Shown here: one piece after another, positions 24,026-36,313 of the stretch
Position numbering within the stretch: position 1 is the stretch's first letter
Layout: each line of letters opens with the position of its first letter
Assembly (NCBI RefSeq): GCF_009727055.1
Contig: NC_052350.1
Location: forward strand, 28,259,186 to 28,323,185
Source: Benincasa hispida
Lineage: Eukaryota; Streptophyta; Magnoliopsida; Cucurbitales; Cucurbitaceae
Length of the DNA stretch: 64,000 nt
Direction: 5' to 3'
Notes under the pieces: model-generated
Databases searched by the model: none
What the model was told of the DNA's origin: nothing
What the model saw: the letters and a program-made list of their open reading frames with translations, nothing else
Translations under genes and position numbers: made by a program

Positions 24026-24650
24026 TCCAATAACCTTCCAATCTCCGTCATGTCTCTGGTTTGGGGATCCGTTTTGGGTCTTCGATTTGATCACATCCCC
24101 AATCAAATCGAGGATTTTCCATCTTATCGAGGTGGGGATCCAACCCCACGAAATTTTTTGCGAATCCTACATTAGTTGTACCCATCAAGATAAAAGGGAA
24201 GATAAAAAATAATAGTGTACTTTTAAGATTTTCTATAGGACATATTAGGTCAATATTTAAACGGTCAAACACCAAGTTGAATAGTTAAAAAATTCATATT
24301 TATTACTCATACATAGATATGGATTTTTATTACATTTATATTTATATATATATATAATAGAAATTTTCACATATAGAAAAAAATGTCAAATTATTTATAG
24401 AAATAATAAAAAAAATATTGATAAACATTGATAGACTTCTATTAACTTTTATCAGTTTCGATCATTGATAAACATTAATAGACTTCTATCAGCCTCTATC
24501 AAAGAAGATTAAATTTTGTTATTTTATGTAAATAATTTTTCTTATTTTTCTAATTTTGAAAATCCCTCAATATAAAATGATTACACGCAAATAGTAAATT
24601 ATAAATATAGTTTAAGTAAATAAACTTTTGATAACAATAAGCCCACGTTT
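24026..24650. other. Intergenic DNA right of the adapter, no gene seen
   Basis: 24040-24170 is GC-richer with repeated 'ggggatcc' and 'caatcaaatcgagg' words, perhaps a transposon end. 24400-24520 carries a 'gataaacattgatagacttctat' unit twice (about 24420 and 24465), related to 48540-48610. Confidence 0.4.
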
Positions 24651-24900
24651 ACATTGGTTGAAAGGTAATTCATCAATGATAATGTAAAAAGTGGGCTTCA
24701 ATTGATTACTTTTATTATTGTTTACTTACTTTCTATAATCATAACGAGATGCGCAGCCCGCCTTGAAATTTGTAGTCAAATTGTGTAATCTAATTAAGAA
24801 ATGAAAGGTGCTCAATTTGATCGTAGTTAAAAGTTATGTGTGACCCACTACGTTTATTGTTACCGTTATCGTTACCGTTATAAATCTTGTTACTATAACA
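24650..24900 (+). repeat. Possible miniature element with 'gttaccgttatcgttaccgtta' tract
   Basis: A 'gttaccgttatcgttacc' tract next to 'tgtgacccactacgt' resembles, in inverted orientation, the stretch 36850-37130 ('gttactattactattactg', then 'tgggtcccacgta'). The ends were not defined. Confidence 0.3.
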
Positions 24901-27305
24901 ATATGAAAATTATAAATTTTTTACGTTTATTGTTACGTAATTGCAACTCAACTAATAAAACCACACAAATCTTTGATCAAGAGTTCAACGAAGAAGATCC
25001 TCTAAACATGTTGAAAAAAGAGCAAACTTTTGGATAGTAATATCGAGTTTAAATGATTTTTTAAGAATAGTAAATTATATTTATTTAGATGTAAAAATTA
25101 AAGTATTTGATGCTGTCACATTAACTATACATAATTATTAATGTTATTAAATGAAAAACACAAAAATGCATCATCCCAAAATGTTTACTTATTCTATATA
25201 AAACATTCCATAAAAGGACAAAGAAAAACCAAAGATAAATAATATTGTGCTTAAGAGTTTACTTTCTTTTGAAATCCAGAGTCTAATCCACCAAAATTAC
25301 ACATATTGCAAAAAGCAAAAGATGTAAAAGCACCTTTTTAGCATACAAAAAAATTAGTGAAACAAAATAATAAGAACTAGAATAAGTTCTTATTTAATGT
25401 AGTGTGACATCATTAATAATCCAAAAATATATATTTCTTTCTTTATCATTTAAAAAGAAAGTATTATAATAATAATGTTCATGAATTGCAAAAGGGCTCA
25501 ATAATTCTCCAAAAAGTTTGATAAATGAAAGAAGTGATGATGATTCCATTTTATACTCTCTCCCCTCCACATTCAACACATGCATGTTAAATAAAAGGCT
25601 AAAGCTCTATGGAATATTTTAATAGTGAAAATGCATTAAGATAATATCAAAACCCATTTTAGCCAACTTGACATAAAAGTACCATAAATCTTTTTATGTC
25701 TATGATCTAGATTGCAAACTAAATTCTAAACCTTACTTTTTTTTTACACAAAAAAAAAAAAAAAAAAAAAAAAACTTTACAAAATAGAATATTAAAGTAA
25801 AATAAATAAAATAGTTGATACATACTTGACAATATTTCTTTTTCATGGATGAGGAGAGTTTGTTAACTTATTTCATTTGATTTACACAAGAAAGAGTGAA
25901 GCTTTATTAAGAAGTACAAAACCGAAGAAGCTACAAAAATTTGAGTGTATGAAATATAACTTGACACCAATCACGATGAAAAATGCGAGAACCACACAAA
26001 TGACAACAATTTTAAATAACCACAACATGTCAATTTACAATTTTGTTCGTCTATATGAGAACATATCAAAGATGCAATGAATGAAACGACCTAAATATCT
26101 TCTAAATAATGAACAATTTCAAGGTAGGTAGTTCCTTTTGGTTAAACATAGCCACAAGAGAGATAGATTCCAATTGAATGTAAAAAGGAAGATAGCCTCA
26201 AATTTTGAAATGATTTTAGTCAACTTTTTCAAAGTATTAAATTTTATTATGATCAATAAACATTTTTGATATTGTATATATTAAAAAGTGGAACCAAATT
26301 TTGGAGGGGCCATATTTGTGGCAATTATGTTTAGAATTTCCAAAAGGTAAAATAAAAGAAGAAAAATAAAATGGCAATACATTACAAACTTAACTTTTAA
26401 AAAACATGATAATGTAGTGGGCCATTGTACCTTTTTATATTTCCAATATTCCTACACAATAAATCCTTTTGCTTTTTGGATGAACCTTTCTAGTTCATGG
26501 TCAAGTTTAATCACCTTCTTTTTTAATCTTAAATTTATGTTTCCAAAGCTCAACTTTTTCTTTCTTTGGACAAGTTCTTGATCATGTTTGTTTAAGAAAA
26601 TATGTATCTTCGCTATCGTTGTGTAAATATAAAAGACTTTACGATCTTTATAAGATATATTAGTTGTTTTTATCCTAACTAATTGAATTTGAGATCGAAC
26701 AGTTATCTAATATCAATTGTTTTAACAACAATTTGCCAAGTGTCAAGCTCTTCTTCTCTTAAAATGTTTGAATTTCTTTTTGATTTAGGGGTGTATTCAA
26801 GTATAGCTCAGTATGAGTTATGTACAACATTCATTTACTTTAGGTCAAAAATGAATTTTGCTCCCTAAACTTCTATAAAAATAACGATTTAGTTCTCGTA
26901 ATTTCGAAATTGTAATAATTTAGTCCTTAAACTATAGTATGTAATAATTTAATCTCTATACTTTCAAATAATTTGTAATAATTTAGTCTTTATCATAAAA
27001 CTTAATTGTTAATAACTTATAAGTCTCTATAATTTAACTTTGGATGAGTTTATGAATGTGGACGTAAGAAATCTCATTAAATCTTATTAATATTTTTAAA
27101 AAAGAAATTAAATGATTAAACAACCTAAAGTTCATAGATTAAAATGTTACTATAATGAAACTAACCTCCATTTAATAAAGGAATAAAAGTAACGAATTTA
27201 AAATAGGAATTTAGGATATTGATTGTGAGGAATTTCATGCCGACGAAGTGAAAATTGGAAGTAGGTTTGCGGTCCCCCCATCGGCTCAGCCGTCACTTTC
27301 TGGCC

Positions 27306-27344
<39 letters not shown>

Positions 27345-28031
27345 TACTTTTTTTTAGGGAAAAAAATGTAAGACGGCTATATGATTTAAACTTTCAACCT
27401 CTCAATCATTTTTGTTTATCAATCATGTCATCCTTTTCTTGTTTTTATTATTTTTATTATTAAATTATAATTTTCTTCTTTATATTTTAATAATGTCTAA
27501 TAAGTCTTTCTACTTAAATACACATTTGAATAGGTTTTTTCACTTTTCATTCATTTTAGTTGAATAGAATGAATTTTTAATTTTTAATTTTATGTCTAAT
27601 AGATTTTTAATTATTTTATGCAAGATTTTAGCTTGGAGGGGCCTCTTCACCTTGAGATTGGGGGCAATTGTTGACTCTTGCGACTCGACAAGTTGACGTA
27701 GTAGCCAAGGTTTATCTTCCTAACTTTTTTATATTGAGTAATTCGATTGACATCTTCATATCGTCCTACACAATCAACTTTTGTTGTAATAAGTTCAATT
27801 TATCTATAAAAGATTCTATTAGACACAACATTGAAAATTTGGAACCTATTAAATACTTTTTTGAAAACTCAAGGACTTACCAAAACAACTTTGAAATTTC
27901 AATGAGTATTAAACTTTAAATTTATAGTCAATGAATGACTGAACTTTTTAATATATCATAGATTTATATCGGGTATAATTGAACATTTAAAGACTTATTA
28001 AATACATAAGTACTAATCCACACCAAATTAA
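24901..28031. other. AT-rich intergenic DNA, no gene seen
   Basis: I read this stretch in all frames and found only short frames without family resemblance. It holds poly-A (25751-25773) and poly-T (27308-27339) runs, a loose repeat of 'gtaataatttagtc' near 26910-26990, and similar 'aatttagt...aaactt' wording near 27480-27960 and 39395-39500. Confidence 0.45.
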
Positions 28032-28039
28032 CACTACAA

Positions 28040-28210
28040 AAAATTAGACCTTTGATGTCGGTTGAAATAAATAGGCATGTACGTACAATGCCGGTTTTGA
28101 AAAAAGAAAAAAAAAATTAGATTTTTAATGTCGATTTTAAACTGACATTATAGATCCAGTTTAATGAGGCTACAATATCGGTTTAAAATCGGCATTATAG
28201 GTGACCCACT
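28040..28210. repeat. Left subterminal repeats of the CACTA-like element
   Basis: At least five copies of 'atgtcggtt', 'atgccggtt' and 'aatcggcatt' occur in both orientations. Pairs of these form a palindrome of the type aatgtcgattttaaactgacatt (28127-28149). Such clusters are transposase-binding regions in known CACTA elements. Confidence 0.65.
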
Positions 28211-28224
28211 TTTTTAATTTCAAA

Positions 28225-28830
28225 CAATTTTTAAATCTTAATTTTTTTCCCTCCCTCCCCATTTTCATTTTCCTTCTCAAATTGTAGTAGAAAAGGATAA
28301 ATAAAAAACTTCAAACCCTAATTCTTTTTTCGTCCATCTCTCTCCCACTTCTCCTTCCCTCTCATTCTCTCCATCCTTCACCGCCCAAGTTTTCTCTTGT
28401 TGTTTCACTGGTTCGTTCACCATTCAGAGTCGTTGACTCGACTCAGCAATACAGCTTCATTGTTAGTTCGTTCAGTATAGCTTCGATGAACTTCCAACGC
28501 CGTTCCAGCCATAGCTCCACCGCTCAATTGGATTTACAGCGTTGTTCCAGCCATGATCTCGTCGTTCTAGCTCACAATCTTGCCATTCCAGCCACGGTCT
28601 TGCCATTCCAGTCATAATCTCGCGATCATTTCATCAATCATTCAGATCTGAACAAATTTAGTTAGATTGTTCAAATTTGAGTTGAAGCCTCTTAAATCTA
28701 CCCTCATTTGTTTTATTCAAGTCATTTGTTTGCTTCAAAGGTAAAATTCGTCTTCTTCTGAAGAGCTTTTGATTTTGGTATCTCAAAAACCCTAAATTCG
28801 TTTCCATATTTTCTTCTTTTTTTCCCTAAT
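28225..28830 (+). other. 5'UTR-like leader and short 'ccgttccagccat' repeats inside the CACTA element
   Basis: 28300-28400 is CT-rich ('cgtccatctctctcccac') like a plant 5' untranslated region. 28497-28625 repeats 'gccgttccagccatagctcc', 'gttgttccagccatgatctc' and 'gccattccagccacggtctt', four to five imperfect units. There is no long open frame. It may be captured gene leader sequence interrupted by LTR copy C. Confidence 0.4.
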
Positions 28831-30494
28831 TGAACCAGATTCATTCATTGCTCCACATTACTGAAGGAAATCGAATCCGAGATTTCCATGACCAGAGGAA
28901 AATAGATCATTCCAAATTACAATCATATATGAACATTACAAATTACAATCGTAAACTCAAACAAACAGTTATGCAATTGTTACAGAAATTACAGCATGAA
29001 ACAACAACTAAACAAAGAGAAAAGCTACGAAACATTTGTCGACTTATCTCTACGTTCCTTGCTCACAAACGCTCGAACACAGCAACCTCGAACGCTCGAA
29101 CAACACGACCGCAACACTGCATGAATACTTCGTGCTTGAACTCAACGATCACCTTGGTCACGAACTCCTCAGCAACAAGAACGGCCTCCACAGAACCTCG
29201 ACGGTGTCGAGTTGAGTATGACACCACCAAGAAGGGTACCTTGGTATTCTCGGTGTGAGAATCCAGAGGGTGGGCTCTATTTGACTTGGATTGAGGTAGA
29301 AGAAGGAGGAGACAACAATTGTGTACACGATTGGGCAAGTGGAAGATGGCTGAAACCTATCTATAGGTCTATGCCCAATCGTTTAGCAAAAGCTAAGCAA
29401 TCGTTTAGCTCATCGCTTAGTTCCATGTCTGTCGCTTATAAAACACTACACGATCGTTTAGTTCGTTCAAGCTTCACCTAGTAAATCCATATGTACTTGA
29501 CAAGCTCCGTGAGATCCTTTTTTTCGAGAGAGAAATCTTAAATCATTTTTTTGGAAATTTTTTTTCAAAAGTCACTAAAATTAGGAAAACAATTTTCTTT
29601 TTATCTCACAGTTACCATGAACCACCAATAACCTCCCATTCAATTGGTTATTAGAGAAAAAGATTAATTATCCAATATTAATATTATTATAACATATAGT
29701 TTTAATATTTCATCAGATGAAACATATAAACCATAGTTCTTTTTTTTATTCCATGGTACTGAATGTAAATCTCATTTACATCAATCCTTCATTAGATATG
29801 TCTCATACACCAAACCGATTATATCATTTATAATCAAAATACCTCTTGTCAATTTGAACATTTCAAATCAACACCAAGAGCTAATCTTCAACTGAATTCA
29901 TTGAGCTACCAAGAGGACCTTATGAACCTGTAGCTTGAAGCTCCAACGGTACGTGAATAACTGACTAAACTCTTCAGTCACGAGATCCACCATCCGTTAA
30001 CTGCCAGACACTTCACTAAAAACTGACAGTTGAACTCTCCTTACTACAGATATATTATGTGTCCATCTTAACCAATCAGCAGTGCAACATCCCTTCACAG
30101 ATCGCTCATAAGTACAACTGAGCCAATAACTGTTATGCCTCTGTAGTTACATCTAACTCCTTAAGTACCATTGATCCCTCTAATGAACATAAGTCATAGT
30201 CCTACTATGACTGAGTCATCTCTTCCAAAGAGAAGTTGTGGCCACTATGTTCAAGTCCCGGAATCAGCCCTTAAGGGATCAATCTCTCTACTTAACCCTG
30301 TTTCGGGAAAGGAATGAATTCCATCTTGTGTATTGAGTTCCCAACTCCCAGATCAGACAGGTCCCCAAAAAGGTAGGCATGTTGAGTTGGAAATCTAGCC
30401 ACTCTCACCCATACTAATCAAAGGATTGTCCTCAAAGGCAAGAGTTCCCAAAACACTCAGGATTTAGGTCGTGTCACCTATGGTCGTTTAGGCG

Positions 30495-30813
30495 GGGAAT
30501 GGGGGAAAAATTCCCCGTGAGCTAAACAAGGACGAGGATGGAGAATGCATTCCCGTCCTCGGCTCCAGCCCGGCCCTGCCCCGTTCTCTGTCCCCGCCCC
30601 AATTAGTTTTTACATATTTATTTAGTATAGTTATCTAATGATATGTTATTATTATTATTATATAAATATTACATTTAAATTTCAAGTTTGATTATTTATT
30701 GGGAAAGATAATGAATATTTTTAAATTGAATATTTAAATTTAGATTATATATGTGAATAATTTGATTTATATTTATTTCTTTCTACTAACAAATATTAAT
30801 TAGCTTTTTTAGG
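30495..30813 (+). mobile_element. GC-rich insertion in LTR copy C, cut by an assembly gap
   Basis: The sequence 'ggcggggaatgggg' followed by 'attccccgtg' and 'cccgtcctcggctcc' differs sharply from its LTR surroundings and is absent from the aligned copies. It then fades into AT-rich DNA and stops at the N. The right end of the inserted piece is missing, so its class is unknown; a hAT-type miniature element is one possibility. Confidence 0.4.
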
Positions 30814-30814
30814 N
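30814..30814. other. Assembly gap (single N)
   Basis: The only ambiguous base in the window. The sequence changes character across it, from an inserted element on the left to LTR copy C on the right, so it is likely a scaffold join of unknown true length. Confidence 0.85.
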
Positions 30815-31252
30815 TCTCGTGGTCCAGGTCTTATACAAACTCTTTGTATAGGACACCCCCGCTCGCACGTCTCTACATGAATGGTCAGGATCTACCATCT
30901 GTAGTAGTTTACAACACTTGCAAAGCTCTACAAAGCGGGTTGTATCCGTAGTGTCCAGGATCAGGTATCACACCTTAATCCTTATACTACAGACCTATTT
31001 AGGTTATCACTTAAGACATGATCCACTTATATATCACATATATATGCTTAAGTTCACATAAGATAACCAAGGAACTTTGTTTATTGGATATGAGTAAATA
31101 CCAGAATTAAATAACAATTATTTTATTCATCAAACAATATGTATCTTTACAAAAAAACGAGACTCCCGGAGAATTAATACACCAATCCCAACAGTTACAT
31201 TCTTTGATCCCCCCCCCTCCCCCCTCTTATTTCTCTCATATCTCTACTTTCA

Positions 31253-31364
31253 ATGATGTCAAAGAAGAAGAGTGGAATAGTGTCGGTTTATTTGAGTGTG
31301 TATGATTTGACGCCGATCAATTGTTATGCATATTGACTCGAGGTTTACCATTCCGATGTGCAAG
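31253..31364 (+). pseudogene. DeSI-like (PPPDE) peptidase, first-exon fragment
   Basis: From ATG at 31253 it reads MMSKKKSGIVSVYLSVYDL, then TPINCYAY, a TGA stop at 31334-31336, then LEVYHSDVQ. A splice donor (caag|gtttga) follows at 31365. This is the N-terminal signature of plant deSI-like isopeptidases of the PPPDE fold (VYLNVYDLTPIN, YHSGVQ), which remove SUMO or ubiquitin-like tags. The catalytic histidine position is present (VYHS); the cysteine would be in a later exon, which is absent. A stop replaces the expected tryptophan and about two residues are missing. It sits inside the CACTA-like element and is best read as a captured fragment. Confidence 0.8.
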
Positions 31365-32134
31365 GTTTGACAATTTATGGCATTTTTTCTTTATATGTTT
31401 TTGTTCTTCCCTTTTTGGAATGGTTTTAATAGAGATGATGAGGATTTAAATGCTTCTTTCCATATCGACCAAAGGTTTTTTTTTTTTTTTAAAAAAAAAA
31501 AATCTTGATTCTCCATTGAGTTTTTCTTTAGATCTGAGGTTGAATTCGTTCTATTTTTTTGCTGAAATTTGTGATACTTGAGAAATTGGAGGAATATAGA
31601 GGGGTTTTTATAGGTGTGTTGTGAAGTTTTCTGGTTTTGGTTGTGTATTTATCTCTATGAAAGATGATTATGTAATTCCAGCTCGATAATAAATGATCTG
31701 TGGAAAATTTTTAAGGTCCTGCATATGTTTTTGCCTCTAATTGTTTGTTTATATGATTTTCTATTGACCTTAATCTATATAGTTTGTGTTTGACCTTTTT
31801 AAGAATTTTTTTATTGATGAATTCAGCAGTTAATAATGTTTTTATGTGATTAAAATCTAAAAGAAATCTTGTGTCCATCCGTCATCACATCAAGTTTGTC
31901 ATATGCTCACCTCCATTACAATTTTCAAGTGTTGAAGTAAGGAATGTGCACCAAATTTCTGATCCAAGAAGTGTAGATTCTCTCCCTTTCTTTTATGCTA
32001 ACTACTGATCGATTTAATGAATTTTCCTGTTTAATGTCTTGAATTTTTTGGTGCAATAATTTTTGTTGCATGAATTTAAGGGACTCTGTCTTGTTTTAAT
32101 ACCATATAAATGGTACCTTCATGGAATTTTGCAG

Positions 32135-32493
32135 CTTACTATGTTGTGGCAAAAAAATCTCTCAGTAAGCAGATATCTATAACCTTATTTGAACAGATGA
32201 AAGCCGACTTTAGAAAAAGATATGGAGGCGGTAAATCCGATACTGCTATTATGAAAAGTCTCAATAAGGACTTTGGTAAATTCAAACACGAAATTTTTTT
32301 TATTTTGATTGCGTTCGGGTGTATTTGCCTTAGTGCGGTATCAGGAGGCATATTCTTGCTCATATTTTGCAGGCCAATTATGAAAGAGTGCATGAAATAT
32401 ATCATTGAGCATACAGAAGAGATCGGAAAGTTGATCAAAGTGAAGACTCAAGTATCAGAAGTTAAGAGTATAATGTTGGAGAATTGTTACAAG
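32135..32493 (+). pseudogene. VAMP72-family R-SNARE, two-exon fragment
   Basis: The first exon (32135-32275, after a ttttgcag acceptor) reads AYYVVAKKSLSKQIS, then FEQMKADFRKRYGGGKSDTA and NKDFG. The second (32373-32493, after ttttgcag) reads PIMKECMKYIIEHTEEIGKL, then KVKTQVSEVKSIMLEN. These are the later longin domain and the start of the SNARE motif of plant VAMP72 proteins, vesicle SNAREs for fusion at the plasma membrane or endosomes; the wording is closest to VAMP724 in my memory. The intron is retained as DNA. The first exon is one base short of joining in frame. The longin start, the rest of the SNARE helix and the membrane anchor are missing. It lies 770 bp after an unrelated gene fragment, which supports capture by the transposon. 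Confidence 0.85.
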
Positions 32494-34065
32494 GTAAAAA
32501 TACATCAACATGGGGTTTGAAACGTTGCGAATTTGTTTGTATTTGCATCGATCTAATCGTTGCCATATGATGTTTACCATTATCATCTTGTTCTATAAAA
32601 TTGGTGATCACTTCGAGTTGGCCTAGTCGATAGAGAGTCGTAAAGTCAAGTTTAAGGTGCATGTTTGTGGCATACCTTTATTCTTGGAAGTTTGAACAAA
32701 TTTTGATTATGTATTACGATATGAACTACTTACAATTTTGGAAAACTAGGCAACCAACTGTGGAAATCAAAGTTGAAGAATATTCGAACTCAGATGAAGG
32801 ATTTTCTCTTGAGTGAAAGAGGCTTATTTTGCTTGTGCTTGTACTTAACATTTATTAGAATTTCAACATGAATGTTTATAGTTTCACAATATGGAAGTGA
32901 GTGACTTACCTAGTTATATGTAGGAAAAATGAAGTTTTATCGTGGAGACCTATAATTCATGTGAATTTGATGGGTTTTGACATTGAAAGGTTTTCACCTT
33001 TGACTGGTTAGGTATATTATAGACATCCTCCTTCTTCTTAGTGAAAATTTTGCACTCAATGTATCTTCTCTTTTATACATAATCTATTCATTAGTCATTT
33101 CCATTAAAGTATTGAATAAGCTTCAACAATTGAACTTATTTTATAAAGTATTTGAATCAAACTTATTGGTTTTGAAATATTAGGGGCCTTCATAACCATT
33201 ATTTACTTCAAGATGGCAAATCATTAGAATATGAAATCTGGCTTTAGTTAGTTATGTTTAATTTTAATGCTTCAAAAAGCGAGTTAGTTGATATTGATCG
33301 AATGGATACGATGAAATTTTTTATATAAACTTCTCCATTGATTTTATGTAATGGATACTGATGTAAGATTACGTCTAATTGGACACCAACCAATAAGGCT
33401 TCAGGTTCTTTTTGATAAGTTTCAGCGAGATAATGACTCTAAATTTCTTTTCGAACTTCAAGTCCTTTAGATTTGTCTCTAATGCTTGGAAGCTTGTATC
33501 CGTAGTTTTGAAATAGATTCGAAATCGTTTGAACACTTTTCAGCAAGAGCCCAAGCCTCATTTGGTGAGTTTTAGGTTGAAGGACTCCATTTAAAGCTAT
33601 CTCGATTAAATTTAGATGTTGTAAATTAGCTTTTAACTCTTGGCAATGGAAGAATCAATCTCTGAGTTCATTACTCAAGTTTTCAACCCTTGTCAAGTTA
33701 GTTATAGCTCAATCTGTGAACTTTTCCCCTCTACTTTTTTTTTTCTTTAGTAGTAATTGTACATAGAATGTATACTTTAGTTATTTTGTTCTTGTTTTTG
33801 TTGGAAAGAATTCGACCTATAACTTTGGTATGACTAAATTCAATTGTGTGATTATTTTAATTTTGTTCTTTTTTTTATGTATCTATATGACCCTTCAAAG
33901 TATATAATTAGATTTTATTTTGTGCATGTATAGGTAAAAGAGAAATATTGTTATTTCAAATTAAAAAGGGATATTATTGGTTTGTATGAGCATAAGCAAA
34001 CAGAATATACTTTTTTATTTTTTCAATAACAAAACGATGATAGACATGTGATATCGGACAATTAA
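32494..34065. other. Interior of the CACTA-like element, no gene recognised
   Basis: The stretch is AT-rich and intron-like with no family resemblance in any frame. It may include the next intron of the captured VAMP gene, since a donor (aag|gtaaaa) opens it at 32494. Confidence 0.4.
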
Positions 34066-34069
34066 TAAC

Positions 34070-34231
34070 AAAAAGGAGGTGAAAAACCGACATTGAAGAT
34101 AATGTTCAATATCGGTTGAAACCGATATTGAAAATAATATTCAATGTCAGTTAAAAACTGACATTGAAGATAGCTGGCATTGAAATCTTGGTCATCTATA
34201 ATGTCGATTTAAAACGACATTAAAGTCCTTT
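34070..34231. repeat. Right subterminal repeats of the CACTA-like element
   Basis: 'aaccgacattgaagataatgttcaatatcggtt' type inverted pairs occur back to back at least three times, mirroring 28040-28210. Each pair could fold into a hairpin. More copies lie at 36235-36300, beyond the LTR that has been inserted between them. Confidence 0.65.
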
Positions 34232-36149
34232 TATAACACGCGTTGGAGTTAGCATGCAATTAGCGGAGGAAATCAGGATCATTAAGAACTCTAATTCATC
34301 AATTTTAGCATCTAAATAAGCATGTTCATAAAATGAAAAGAGAGTTTTAGATACCTTTGAAGACTTCAAAAATCCTTCAAATTGAGCTTGAATCTTCTCA
34401 GCCAATCGTTGTAGACCACCACTTGATTTTTCCTACTATTCTCTAGGACATTAGATTGGATTGTGGGATCCAAAATGAATAAGAATTTAGGAAATTTTGA
34501 GAGGAGAAAAATGAATTTGGTAATTTTTTTGTCAAGAACCCTTTTGCTTCCCTAATTCAGCAAAATTCAGCTGCATGTCCACAAATCTCAGCACTAAAGC
34601 TGAGCTTTTGTTTCGCTTTAGTCATGCAATCACATTGCATTTCAAGTTGACACATCAAAGGCATAAAAGCAAGTGGAATTTGGAGTGGAATTTAAGTGTT
34701 TAATTTGAGATAAATCCACTAAGTGGATTTTCTTACAATTTTAAATTAAATTCAAAATTCAATTTATGAATTTTGAAAACTTAATTTCAAAATTATAATT
34801 ATATATATTAATTCATTAATTAATATAATATATAATTTCATTAATTTGAAATAAAATCAATTCATATAATTAATTAAACTATTTAATTAATCAAAATTAA
34901 TTTAATATCAAATATTAAATTAATTAAACACCGATTCCAAGAACATAAATCTTTATTTATGTATTTAATATTTAAATCAAATTTAAATATTATCCAATTC
35001 TCCAATTCTGTTTAATTCAATAATTAAATATGTACTTATATTGTGTATAATTACAAATTCTCTTAAAACAAATTTGAATACTTCAAATTTACTCATCACT
35101 CTATTTTAAGGTTTAATCCGTTTGTGAGCTAGTAGAGGGACCTAATGGACCCACAGATCATTGGCTCCGACGATCCGAGATGAATTGGCTAAACTCTTTA
35201 AATTGAATTAATCAACATTCGTTAACTACCGGGTCACTCCACTAAAGTCCAGTAGTTGCACTCCCTTCACTGTATATATATTTTTTTCCACTTGATTTAA
35301 CCATAATCAGTAAGTCGGCCTTTCACAGGTTGTTTGTGACGGCTGTGTCAAATGTCTTTTTACCTCTGTCATTACATCTTGCTCCTTAAGTTCTACTGAT
35401 CATCTAATGAACAATTGGTTTGTGATCCAATCGTGAAACTGAGTCTCTCTCGGGCCAAGAGAGGGTGCGGCCCCTTTTTTAAGTCCTGGAATTAGTACTT
35501 AAGAGAACAACCTCTCTACTATCTCTAAAGGCAGGCAGAAGTGAATTTCTTCTTGCACCCTATGTCCCCAGCCATCTACCCAGTCTCATCCTTGAAATGG
35601 GAGGCTTATTGAGTCAACTCTGATGAGTCAACTCTCACCTATGCAAATCTAAGGATAATCCCGAATAAACAAGAGTTCATAGTTAGCTCAGCATTAAGGT
35701 CGAGTTACCTAAGTCATCGCTTTGAAATAGTCAGTGTTAAACAGTAAACAACATTATAAAGTAAAAGTGACTTATTTCTTGATCTGGTCTTATACAAACT
35801 TTTTTCTTAGGCTCGCATGTCTTCATATGAACGATTCAAGATCAAATCATTTGTACTAAATACAAAGTGGGTCGCATCCGATAGTGTTATTAGAATAAGG
35901 TACCCAACCTTATTCGTATACTATAGACCGTTTTGGCTATTTACTCAAACTTGATCCATCTTTAGTCTCCACATATAGTCCAAGTACTCATGTAATAGCC
36001 ATGGATCTTAGTTTATTGGATTTAGTTTTCACAAGTGCAATTTATATATTCAACAATAGTTTTATCAAATAAACGTCAATAACATCTTTATTGTAAATAG
36101 AATATGTTTAATATTACATACTGCGAGTTTTTAGGACTAAAAAATCGCA
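34232..36149 (+). mobile_element. LTR (copy B), probably solo
   Basis: The 1.9 kb repeat shows the same order of blocks as copy A ('ggctaaactc', 'actccactaaag', 'aagtcctgga', 'cacctatgcaaat', 'cttatacaaac') and ends at a decayed 'cccaaca' (36149). The flanks ctttt (34228-34232) and cttta (36150-36154) approximate a 5-bp duplication. It interrupts the right arm of the CACTA-like element. No gene is present. Confidence 0.5.
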
Positions 36150-36313
36150 CTTTAGATGGTAAAATTGATTGACTTGAATACTTAATGATTCTGATTTCTT
36201 TCACTAATTGCATGATAACTTCAACAACATGATATTTGATGTTGGGTTTCAACTGACATTGTATCCCTATTGATGTCAGTTTTAAACCGATATTAAAGCC
36301 TAGATGTGTACTA

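Larger units (their letters stand above)
28831..31193 (+). mobile_element. LTR (copy C), interrupted by a GC-rich insertion
   Basis: It aligns with inverted copy D (555-2041) over 28845-30265 and then with copies E, A and B to its end at 'atcccaaca' (31193). The open stretch 28830-29258 matches the D frame around DFHDQRK/DFHEQRK. No known domain is seen, and the frame is not otherwise conserved. 'acacgatcgtttag' repeats occur at 29318-29465. A foreign piece lies at about 30495-30813. No duplication of the target could be confirmed, so the left boundary is approximate. Confidence 0.5.
28032..36313. mobile_element. CACTA-like DNA transposon carrying host gene fragments
   Basis: The left end begins CACTACAAAAAATTAG, the classic terminus of CACTA elements. 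Behind it are subterminal repeats of 'aatgtcggtttaaa' in both orientations (28060-28205). The same repeats recur in mirrored form at 34070-34231 and 36235-36300 and stop near 36313, where the right terminus (tgtacta against the expected tgtagtg) is decayed. Flanks taa/tac fit a 3-bp duplication with one change. Without the two LTRs inserted in it (28831-31193 and 34232-36149) it is about 4 kb. No CACTA transposase was found, so it would be non-autonomous. Between the ends lie exon fragments of a DeSI-like gene and a VAMP72 gene. Confidence 0.6.

Noticed and set aside
28830..29258. 142-codon frame inside LTR copy C
   Set aside because: Part of it matches the frame in copy D, but the match is at DNA level over the whole repeat. 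The rest of the frame is not conserved, and no domain is recognised.
32110..32520. A continuous 136-residue protein covering the VAMP fragment
   Set aside because: It reads through a GT-AG intron; only the two exon parts resemble VAMP72, so the continuous frame is accidental.
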